DNA of 64,000 nt from Flaccisagitta enflata (lineage: Eukaryota > Chaetognatha > Sagittoidea > Aphragmophora). Positions 10,846-21,700 of the stretch are shown here, piece by piece (position 1 is the stretch's first letter; every line of letters begins with the position of its first letter). The stretch lies in the NCBI GenBank assembly GCA_965153355.1, contig OZ231128.1:11222001-11286000 (forward strand), in the 5' to 3' direction. A program made the translations under genes and the position numbers. A model generated the notes under the pieces. The model had not been told where the DNA came from, did no database searches, and saw only the letters and a list, made by a program, of their open reading frames with translations.

Positions 10846-13401
10846 ATGCAAAAATCTTGAGGCTCCCCTTTTTTCTGTAAAACACCTTCAAAGTTGCGAC
10901 TTTTGTAGGTGTATTAGCTTCCCGTGTTGTCTCAATGAATACCCCAAGGTTTTTTTTCTGGAATTTTACGCACCTTCTTGCCTAATGGTTATTATACTAC
11001 CAAGTTACCAACAAACGCCTATCTTATCTCATGATTCACGATGTACCTGTTTTCGTCCAAAACATCTGTCTTTTAACATTATCCATCTCTGGCTTGTTTT
11101 CCCATCTTAACGTTTCCTCTCTACCTGCTCTTGTTCCATCCGTATTTACCTTTTTATTGATGCTCCGTCCATCCAACCATTTGGCTGTCCATATCCCTGC
11201 CTGGCTGTCCCATCACACAGCTAATAATGAGAGTTTCGCTCGTTTAATAAGGTAATAGAAGTTACTGGAATCAAAATGCGCAGATTGGGTCGGGAACAAG
11301 TTTGGGGTAAGACCGATATCACCGCTAGTAGTAGTCCACTACCCATATTCACACAATTGAAGGCGGCCTATCTGGCCCTAGTGGCAGGTCGCTGGAATGG
11401 TAAAATCTGCGCGAATTGATTTGGCTGAACATATGACTTGCAAACTGAGGATCTTGCGAGCTCCGTTTCTGGATGCCTTTTGACGAAGTTGTCTTTTCGC
11501 CCGATTGTTTTCTTTTCGCCCGATTGACTGTTCGTCACAAGTTATCCGTATCATCATTAAAATAATTCACATTTTTATTAGGATCTCAGTGTAATGCTAC
11601 TTTCTTTCCTCCGCCCTTTTATGCCTTTATCCTAATTCCTTTATTAATATTTGTAACAACCCCCCCCCCACACACACATCCCAAAAATCTTCAAGGCATT
11701 CTTTCATATATTTTTTTCCGTGTTTGTTATTGAACATTTGGTCATAAGTTTTAAGTCAACAGTTAGTGAATAGTGTCAATGAGAATTTTTGCTTTTCTTA
11801 GACAACTTTAAAGCCATAAGTCTAATCATCAATAATGATGTCATTATTTTTGAACAACATATCGACCTAGCTCGGTAATGCCGAGTTCTGTCATTTGTTA
11901 GATGTGAAATGCTGGACATGCTGTTATATTTGGGGCTGAAATATATACATGTGATAATTAAGAAGTTGTAGCAACAATGAAAGCGAAATATGTTCTTGGA
12001 GAGACTGATAAAAGCACCAAAGATTAGTTCCAAGTTATTATGTATCTTCTCTGTATTTGTAGGGACCCTTACATGTACTATTTATCTCACTGGGCCTGCT
12101 TTCGTGTTAAAATGTTTCCTTCAGTACTACCGAAATATGAAAGGGTAAAATTGTAACTGGCGAGCTAGAAATTGGCCGGAAAGATTTGATGTTATGTTTT
12201 TAACTTATTTTCTTCTATAGATCTCCCCCGATACCCTTCCCGCGATTGATGTGTAAAATTATTAATGCATTTTTCCTCTGCGTAATATTTTTATTAAGAT
12301 AAAAAATTCAACCACAGTTCTTTCAAAGGGTTTTTCGCTGAGAGATCATCACTGAAAGGCATTAAGGGTGGATTCTTTGTCCTTTTCAGCAGTTCTAGCT
12401 ATAGCTACCTAGAAAAAATGTTGAGACACCTTCTTCCGGTGACATCGCGTCTTCTTATTCTTCCAGAGCAAATAGAAAACAAGAATTTACATCAAGTTAA
12501 AAAAAGAATTAAAAAAAATATGAAAAAAACGTAAAAAGTTAATTCTGGTGTCTGTTCAATTTGGACTCTGCAGCTTTAATCGTTTAGGAATGGCAAGCAA
12601 AATGGTGGAAGCAGTCGATTCAGAAATGACAAAAAATCAAGATGAGAGGAAGAGGAAAAGTAAAGGTAAAATATCTCGACTTCTAGAATTTATTTTTAAC
12701 TTAAGGCAAATTAATCTACCTCAAAAAATCTACGAGAGAAGCACAATCTGGTCGGTGGTTGGACAGGTTGTTGTATCTTTTAGCAAGCAGAACTGAATTT
12801 ATTTTTTGAATGAACTTTTGTTGTAAAAGTTGTACAGCATAATTGCACAAGAGCCTTCAAGTGTTAGGGGTTAGGCAGACCTATGAGTCAATGACAACCT
12901 GGTAGTAGGAATAACCAATTACAACCAGGGATTGCCCAACGCACAAGAATGAACATCAACGATATTCCCGCCAAGCTGCTATGCGAGGGCTAGTGTGTCG
13001 ATGTCGGAGACCACTGTCGTAAGTTGTTTTGCGGTCATGATGATTGGAAATCTACAGTAGTACAGTACCCGTAATCGTCAAATAAGTACAGACCGGTTCA
13101 CGTTACGATGTTATATTTATAGCCTGAGGCCTATATTCTGTGCACGTTGACATTAATTGGGCTCGTCGTATAATTCAAATTCAGTTAATCAAATTTTATA
13201 TTAAACTCGCCTTTTTCTCTTAACAAGTTTATATATTTCTACCCGCGCTTCAGGCGCGTAGAATTAGAAACCGCGCACCAGCTCGCTAAACGCGGAAAAA
13301 TAAGTAAAAATTATCCACGTGTCTCAGCGCTCGCTTCACACTCAAGTCGCGAATTCGCACTCGATTTAATAACTCTCGTGTAGAGAAAGCCTTCATTCAG
13401 G

Positions 13402-13605
13402 ATGTGTGCCGCGCTTCCCCGTCGCATCATCAAAGAGACTCAGCGGCTTTTGTCGGAACCTGTGCCGGGGATCGTCGCCGAACCGCAGGAGGCCAACGCC
13501 AGATACTTCCGGGTGGTTATCAACGGGCCGCAAGAGTCGCCTTACGCAGGAGGATCATTTACCCTGGAATTGTAAGATCGTCAGTTTGGTCTTTGTCCTT
13601 TATCT

Positions 13606-13649
<44 letters not shown>

Positions 13650-13719
13650 TCCTTTCTTTCTCTCGTACTCTCTTTCATCATTTCTTTCTCTCTTTCGTTT
13701 TTATTTCCTTTCTCTTTTC

Positions 13720-13809
<90 letters not shown>

Positions 13810-13849
13810 GTCTCTCTCTCTCTGTCTCTCTCTCCCTGTCTCTTTCTCT

Positions 13850-13925
<76 letters not shown>

Positions 13926-14998
13926 GGCCTGTCCTGTCAGAGGCCTCCGTCCGTCCTTCTGTCCGTCTGTCCCCCTTGACCATCAAGGCCTCAGATTTCC
14001 AGACCTCAAATTAGCCCTCCAGGCCTCAAATCAGCCCTCTTGGCTTCAAATCAGCCCCCCCATGCCTCTAAACTACCCTCCAGACCTAAAATCTGCCCTC
14101 CAGACCTTCAATCAGCCCTCCAAGCGTGAAACCAGCCCTCCAAACCTCAGATCAGCTCTCTGTGCCTCAGTTATGCCCTCCAGCCCTCAAATATGCCTTC
14201 AGTGGCCTATATCAGCCATCTAGAGCCCCCTCAGGATAGACGGAAGGACGGACGTCTCGAAATTCCCCCCCGTGTTCTACAGGATATCGGCGCTTTGGGG
14301 CCGCTGCCCTGCTCTCACTCCACTTCTTCACTGGATCACTCCCAGCAGGGCATCGGGTACCGCTGACCATGTGCGATCCTTGGATGACTAGTTCTCTCTC
14401 TCTTTTTGGGCAGCGGCTCCAAAGTGCCAATGTCCTGTAGAACACAGGGGGGAATTTGGAGACGTCCGTCTGTCCTTCCGTCCTTCCGTCCCCCCCCCGT
14501 TGACCATCAAGGCCTCAAATTAGCCCTCCCAGGACTCAATTTAGCCCTCCAGGCCTAAAATCAGTCCTCTTGGCTTCAAATCAGCCCCCCTCCCATGCCC
14601 TAAATCTGCCTCTCAGACCTCAAATCTGCCCTCCAGACCTTCAATCAGCCCTCCCGGCTTATAACTAGGCCCTTGCGGCAGAGCATTACCGCCACGATTT
14701 CGGCGCGATTTTGACGCACCTTCTAATCGCCAAGCGACTTCCGGTTCCGGATGGCGCTAAAACCGCGGTTTCTGGTTCCCGGTTTCTAGTTTTTCAGGGC
14801 AATTATCACTTGTTGCTTCTGATACAACATGCTACTTATACTGATATACATTGGTGTGAATTGCGCTTTGTTCTTGATTGACTTTAAGAAAACCATGCCC
14901 ATCGCGTTTTACTTGTATTCAGCAAGCACAAAATGAAAAAAAATGTGAGAGAGGAACAGAGAGAGAGAGAGAGAGGAACAGAGAGAGAGAGAGAGAGG

Positions 14999-15084
<86 letters not shown>

Positions 15085-15206
15085 AAGAGAGAACGATAAT
15101 CATCCGAAACAGGTGCGATCGATTTGGTCATCATTCAATGTGATCACTTGAAGTTTGGTCTATGAAGTCCGTAAGTACTATTGTTAAGTTGCGAAGTGAG
15201 CCAGAC

Positions 15207-15257
<51 letters not shown>

Positions 15258-17149
15258 CAGGTACAGGTTGGTAGACAAAGATAGGTAACCGATCAATGGC
15301 GGTTTTAGGTAGCCAAAACCTGCCCACGATTAGTAGTAAAAAATTGCCACACAATCACACTTATCGATTTCCTCGCACGGCTCTACTTATAACCAGCCCG
15401 GCTAACCTCAAATCTGCTCTCCAAGCCTCAATTATGCCCTCCAACCCTCAGATATGCCTTCAGTGGCATAAATCAGCCATCTAGAGCCCCCTCAGGACGG
15501 ACGGACGTCTCGAAATTCCCCCCTGTGTTCTACAGGACATCGGCCCTTTGGGGCCGCTGCCCTGCTCTCACTCCACTTCTTCACTGGATCACTCAGCAGG
15601 GCATCGGGTACCGCTGACCATGTGCGATCCTTGGATGACTAGTTCTCTCTCTCTCTCTCTCTCTCTCTCTCAGGTAGGGCCGAGGCCGATGTCCTGTACA
15701 CAGGGTGAATTTCAGACGTCCGTCGTGTCCCCCAAGGCCCCTCTCAGGCCCCAAATCAGCCCCCTCAAGCCCAAAATTGGCCCTCTGAAACCCAGAATCA
15801 GCCCTCTCAGGCCCAAAAGTCAACCCTCTATGGCCCATAATCAGCCCTCTCAGGCCCAAAAAAAGTCCTCTCGGGCCCAAAATCGGCCCCTCAGCTCCAA
15901 AATTAGCTCTCTTATACCCTCAATCAGCTTTGTCAGGCTAAAAATCAAGCATTTCAGGCCTGAAACCAGCCCTATAAAACCTAGAATCTGATCACTTGTG
16001 TCTCAATTCAGCCCTCAAAATAACCCTCTCAGGTCTCTAATCTTCCCTCATCCTTGATGCTATTCAACCCCTTGACCCCCAAATCAGCCCTTACATGCCT
16101 CATTACTGTGCTTCAATTGATCTAATCAGCCCTTTAATGTGCCTTCTCAGGAACTCTGGAAATTCACCCCTGTGTCCTACAGGACATCGGCCCTTTGGGG
16201 CCGCTGCTCTCACTCCACTTCTTCAGTTAATCACTCCAAGCAGGGCATCGGGTACCGCTGACCATGTGCAATCCTTGGATGACTAGTTCTCTCTCTTTCT
16301 CTCTCTCTTTCTCTCCCTCTCAGCAGCGGTTCCGAAGGGGTCTATGACCTATACTTTCACACATATGGGGAATTTTCCCCTTTTAGGCAGCGCCCCGGAG
16401 AGGCCGATGACTTATGATTCCACATAGGACAATTTTGTTTCTCCGTCCCAGGCCCTTGTAGGCCTAAAATCCACCTTCTCAGGCCTTGAATCTGCCCTCT
16501 CAGGCCTGACATCTGCCCTCTCAGGCCTTGAACCTGCCCTTTCAAGCTCTAAATCTGCCCTCTCAAGCTTTAAATCTGCCCTCTCAGGCCTTGAAAGTGC
16601 CCTCTCAGGCTTTTAATCTGCCTCTTAGGCCTTAAATCTGCCCTCTCAGGCCTTAAATCTACCCTATCAGGCCTGAAATCTGTCTTCTCTGGCCTGAAAT
16701 CTGTCTTCCAAGGCTTGAAATCTACCCTCTCAGGCCTTAAATTTGCCATTCAGATTCAAAGCCTGAGAGGGTAGATTTCAGGCCTGAGAGGGCAGTTTTC
16801 AGGCCAGAGAGCCTAGGGGGGACAGATAGACAGATGGATAAAAGAAAGTCCCCCTGTGTTCTACAGAACTTCGTCCCTAATGGGGCCGCTGCCCTGCTTC
16901 AAGCACAATCTACTCGGCCACGGGTACCGCTGAGCATCTAACGCTTTTGCGACTATTGATCCTTTCCTTCAGTCTCTTACTACAAGTCACTACGTCCACG
17001 TCCGTCCATCCGCGACGTTGTTCTCATGAAGTTGTTTTATGCGCCCCTGCCCACCCGTCCGCATACCACATCTAGTGACTCTGCCTCCCTTGTTCTCTTT
17101 GTCTCGCAACAATAACTGTCAATAATCCTTTCGCTACCACACATGAATG

Positions 17150-17231
<82 letters not shown>

Positions 17232-17853
17232 CACACTAACACACACTAACACACACATAACACACACTAACACATAACACACACTAACACATAACACACA
17301 CTAACACATAACACACACTAACACATAACACACACTAACACATAACACACACATAACACACACATAACACACACATAACACATAACACACACATAATACA
17401 CACATACACATAATACACACATACACATAATACACACACACACATAACACACACATACACATAACACACACATACACATAACACGCACATACACATAACA
17501 CGCACACACACATAACGCACACTAACGCACTGATACACACACACACACACTGACAAACACTCAGGTATCTTCCGGAGGAATACCCGATGTCCCCTCCTAA
17601 AGTTCGCTTCACGACGAAGATTTATCATCCGAATATCGACAAGTTGGGCAGAATCTGCCTCGACATTCTCAAGGACAAATGGAGTCCCGCGTTACAAATC
17701 CGTACGGTGCTGTTGTCCATCCAGGCGTTGTTGTCCGCCCCGAACCCGGACGACCCACTGGCCAACGACGTCGCCGAGGCCTGGAAGACCAACGAGAAAG
17801 AAGCCATCGCCACCGCCAAAAGCTGGACCGCCCAATTCGCCCTGCAAAAATGA
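13402..17853 (+). CDS. UBE2N: Ubiquitin-conjugating enzyme E2 N (Ubc13)
   Basis: Exons 13402-13571 and 17565-17853 join in phase 2 to give 152 codons, the length of animal UBE2N. UBE2N is the E2 that, with a Uev partner, builds K63-linked ubiquitin chains in DNA-damage and immune signalling. The start [17 protein letters not shown] matches the family N-terminal helix; then follow [13 protein letters not shown], the [10 protein letters not shown] loop, the [20 protein letters not shown] block with catalytic Cys about residue 87, and the [20 protein letters not shown] helix. The C-terminal helix ([11 protein letters not shown]) is more divergent. The 4-kb intron is almost wholly tandem repeat, and its 3' splice site sits inside a CA-rich array. 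Human UBE2N has more introns; here there is one. The identification is very secure. Confidence 0.97.
13605..13922 (+). repeat. Pyrimidine tract: (TTTC)n then (TC)n
   Basis: Begins about 34 bp after the UBE2N exon 1 donor. Eleven or more TTTC units are followed by about 200 bp of TC repeat with occasional TG. It gives long spurious Ser/Leu frames. Confidence 0.95.
13990..16850. repeat. Composite minisatellite modules inside the UBE2N intron
   Basis: At least three related modules. The anchor block (CTGTGTTCTACAGGACATCG, GGGCCGCTGCCCTGCTCTCA, GGGTACCGCTGACCATGTGC, CTTGGATGACTAGTTCTCTC) occurs near 14273, 15528 and 16174, and partly near 16854. Between anchors lie arrays of a roughly 21-bp unit of the type AGGCCTTAAATCTGCCCTCTC. 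The last array reverses orientation at 16750-16765 around AGATTCAAAGCC. Related islands lie at 51240-54110. Confidence 0.85.
14945..15090 (+). repeat. (GA)n microsatellite with a GAGGAACA sub-period
   Basis: GA repeat interrupted at its left end by three regularly spaced GGAACA blocks. A second GA tract lies at 15209-15255. Confidence 0.9.
17151..17564 (+). repeat. (CA)n and degenerate ACACACTAACACATA array up to the UBE2N acceptor
   Basis: About 39 CA units (17151-17228), then about 330 bp of CACACTAACACATAACA-type repeats running straight into the acceptor ...AACACTCAG before exon 2 at 17565. The acceptor therefore has a CA-rich tract instead of a pyrimidine tract. Confidence 0.93.
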
Positions 17854-18755
17854 TTTTACAATGAATGTTGAGCAGCGCGATGCTATGCTTCGGGTTGATT
17901 CATGGGACTGATTGATTGATTGCTTGTTTGAATGATTGAGTGATGTTTATTGATGTGCTTGAGACAATTGAAAATCGGTTGGCCGTAATCGTCTTAGTAA
18001 TTTGTCACTTGTTTTCGTCATGTATCCGTTTGTTCTGTGCCAATTCTCGATCGTCGCATCGAGTCGGTTCCGCGCACAAAAAGGGAACAAATGGTTTGTA
18101 TGGATCAAGTAGCCAATCACAATCCAAGATCATCCGAGGAGGATATCTTTGAAAAGGCTTAACCGCGATCCGTTGGGAAATTCGCTCGATATTAGTAATA
18201 TGAGTAATATTTAACATTTGTACCATTAATTACGTTTTGTTTCATCGCGCGAGAATGTGTATGCTGTGATAATGCAATATTTGTCAGGTGATTCTTAGCT
18301 TTGAAATTACGCACTCGCTTTTGTTGTCCATGCAGCTATGTAAATGCCGAGTAATTTTTCGTGGATCGCATCTTTGAATGAATCGTGAATGTCATCAGAT
18401 CTGCGGTAACAATGCATAGTGAAGCTGATAGTGCCTATAGTACATCTAAAGTACTCTCGGAAGGGCTGCTGAAAATGCGACATGACCATTTAAAATGAAT
18501 AACCACTGATTGCCCTTCCGTCTCCTCGTGAAAATTGTTGCTCACTTCATTTGCTTTCATCGCAGGTCCTAGTCTTATCTCAGTCCCGCCGTCTTCTTAT
18601 ATTCCATGTATATGCCGTTCGTGTATGATGCACGTTGACGCTGTAAGTGGTTTGTACTGTGTAACTCGATCTACGTAGAAGTTTCCCATTCGTCGTTGAG
18701 AACGTTTTGTAGTGGTCGGCTGTCCGGTTTATAACGGCGCGTTAAAACGGCCGTC
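17854..18755. other. UBE2N 3' flank and 5' flank of the Tudor gene
   Basis: About 900 bp without a recognised exon. It must contain the UBE2N 3' UTR and the promoter of the downstream gene, but I see no clear AATAAA, TATA box or other motif that would fix either boundary. Confidence 0.5.
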
Positions 18756-21700
18756 ATGGACAGTCGTAAAATGGATCGACTCAAACTGAAGGCGTCGGAC
18801 ATCGCCAATGAAAAAGGCGCTTTACAGGTAGACAGAGAAAGTGAGATTTTCATGGGTTAAAAAACTAACCTTGGGGAAATAAAAAATGGCGGATTTTTAA
18901 AACCTTTCTTCTGAACCTCAACGTAAGAAAAATAGGTCAAAATTGGTGATGCCCGGAAAGCTCTTCGAAAGATCTTTCATTTGAGTTGTTTCTGGAAATT
19001 CTAGCTCAAATGGTTTGGAAGCTACAGTGATTTGAACAAGACTACTCATTTTCTGGTCTGCCCGTATCTCAATTGAAAGGAATAGGTAAAAAATTCAAAG
19101 TCATAATAAAGATAGAAGACGTAATCCGATTGCCACAAAATTTTAGGTAGTAATTAGGTTGTATGTCATCTCATCCAAGTCAAATTTTTGTGTTAATCGG
19201 ATGATTTCTACTATGGTTTTCATACTTTTTTATTCCAGATCTTATAAAAACAGACCAAAATTGACATCCTATGCTTCAGTTGCGTATATTTCTCTAGTGT
19301 TTTAACAAAACATTTTCTTTGATAATCCTGCCTAAAGATCTTTCCCAGAGCTTAAAAACCATCAATTTGATGTGATTTTTATCAAATTTTCATAGTCAAA
19401 ATGATCTAAAAAGAAACAGGTTGTTATCTCATTACCTCAGGTTTATTGTGAAAATTTCCAAATCTTTCTCAAGATAAAAAGGATAGAAAAAATTGTCCGA
19501 TTTGGATAATTTTTTAGGAGCTGTTAGATGAAGGTATGTATTGCTTTCAGTTCAAATTTCATCTTAATCAGAGAAGTTTTACTATGGTTTTTGGATATTC
19601 TTTTTTGAGCAATCATTCTTCACATGAGGTCAGAGCAGAAAAGGGGTAGTCTCATTGAAATAGCTCTAACTTCTAAACGGCTTGAGCCAGAGTTTCCAGA
19701 CACGACTCAAATGAAAGATCTATCGAAGAGCTTTCTGAACATCACCGATTTTAATTAATTTTTCTCAATTTCAAGTAAATAGAATTACTTCTCAAAATTC
19801 CGCCATTTTTTATTTCCCCAAGGTTACAAATCAAAACGCCATTAGTTCTACTTCACTGACAAATGCTTACATGCTTAGTCATGTACTAACTCCACTATGA
19901 AAAACGAACTCAAAAGTTTCACTTTCCTTCCCTATTATAGGCTCAATTGGCGCTCTGTCGGCGCCATTATCTGGGTGAAGTCGACGTAAATTTTCCCGCA
20001 GCTTCTTCTCGAAGCCGCTTCCCCACTACCACCACACGAGCTTCCAACGATTGCCGCTCGATGACGCTTAGTTTAGCCCATGCCTCCTTGAAGCTCTTCG
20101 AGATCACGAATCGTCCGTCGGAGAGTCTTTGGACTCCGACCGGCGAAGCGGAAGCCGATTTGCGCAGTTTCATTCGGGGAATCGACGAAGATCTCGAGTT
20201 GGCCAACAATCTCGTCGACGAGAGCGTGAAATCCATGGCCGCGTCGATGTCCGCCACGGCTACCGCCAACGGCGGCGTCGCCGCGGCGAAAGGCTGCGGC
20301 AATGGCGGGGATGATTCCGCGGCCGCCGATTCCTTTCTCACTCTCATCGCGGATTTGGGCGCCATTTTAACGGCCATCGACGTCATCGCGGCGGCCATCG
20401 ATGACGCGAGGATCGAAGAAGTGGAAGCGGCGCCGGAAGTGGACGACAACGCGGCGGTGGCGCCTCCCGTCAAAACCTCGACGCGTTTGCTAGACCGTCT
20501 GGCGGCGGAAGGTTCTCATCGTCACCGTCTAGCGCAGTCACAGTCGCAACAATCCGCGGTTAGTCGAAAGCATTAGCATATTCGCGTACAAGAGCTTGTG
20601 GCTCTCGGCAAAAAGAGCTGAAATCGTCTAACAAAAGCTTGCCATCTACAGACGGGACCCTAATAAGAGCGGAGGAGGGACCCGAAGTGTTACACGCCCC
20701 CCCCCTTTACAGACCACATGGTTCAATCAATTTCCACAATTGCTGTGGCGGTTGACACCATAGGTGGATAGAAATAGCGCCACCATGGAATTTTTTCAAT
20801 TTCCACCCTGAACCCCTTCAATCCACCCCCAAGACCCAAAAAATTGAATAATTTTTTTTTTTAAATTCTTGTATAAAATTCGCCCATTGGGGATGTTAAA
20901 GGTGGAAAGTGAAAAATCGCCAAGGTGGCGCCAATTGTATCCACCCTAGGTGTCAACCGCCACTGCAAGTGAGGAAATTGAATAAATTATGTAAACTGTA
21001 AGGGGGGCATGTAACAATTGGGTCCCTCCTCCGCTCTTATTAGGGTCCCGTCTGTATATATGCCATCTATCTATGTATCTGTTCTCTAGTTAAGATATAG
21101 ATCATTTAGACCATCATTTGTCGCAAATTTTTCATCTTTTCTGGCAGATTCTGCAACCCCCTCGTGGTCACCCACATACTCAGCGACCTCAGCCGTCTTC
21201 CGTTCGTCCGGTCGTCCAGTGTTTGGATTCTTCTCATGTTCGCGCCGCGGAAACCCGATCTTTAAGGCCTCAGTCGTCGGTTATGACGCAACGACCCACA
21301 TTCCAGACCCCTCTCGGCTATCAGTCTAATAATAACAACCGGGTGGTGCCATCTGCGTTCACGCCTCTCGATCGAATGCCACCCCCGTCTTTGTTTCCTG
21401 CTCATAAAGATCCGCGCCATTATGGTCTCCAGCAACGCCCGAGAAACGACATTATTCAAGCACCTGGTTAGTCTTTTGATTATCCGTTCGTTACGTCAGC
21501 GCTCGTGTCTATCGGAATACTATATTTCTGTTTATCAACTATTCAGCATGTCATGGACCTAAACTATGATTAACTATCAGTAATTCTTATTTTTGTGTAT
21601 CAACATGCAACAAAAAGTAATAAGGCTATGTTATGGTCAAAAAGTGTGCCTCGCTTGATTTAGAGTTTGTGGATTAACGCTTTAAATGAATGAATGAATG

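Larger units (their letters stand above)
6300..13400. other. Gene-poor interval of about 7 kb
   Basis: No exon with convincing codon use or splice sites was found on either strand. The few open frames (for example 6503-6829, 11031-11255, 12548-12796) look like chance frames in AT-rich or repeat sequence. The interval holds the decayed inverted-repeat elements and dispersed repeats listed separately. Confidence 0.6.

Noticed and set aside
13404-14014. Long Ser/Leu-rich open frames (about 190-200 residues)
   Set aside because: They start as frame-shadows of UBE2N exon 1 and run through the (TTTC)n/(TC)n microsatellite; not real proteins.
15548-15991. 147-residue plus-strand frame in the UBE2N intron
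   Set aside because: It reads through the 21-bp minisatellite; periodic KPRIGPL-type peptides are repeat artefacts.
17037-17628. Minus-strand Cys/Val-rich open frames
   Set aside because: They are readings of the CA-repeat array in the UBE2N intron.
20640-21060. Possible structured RNA gene because of strong self-complementarity
   Set aside because: TA duplication and inverted ends show that it is a transposable element.
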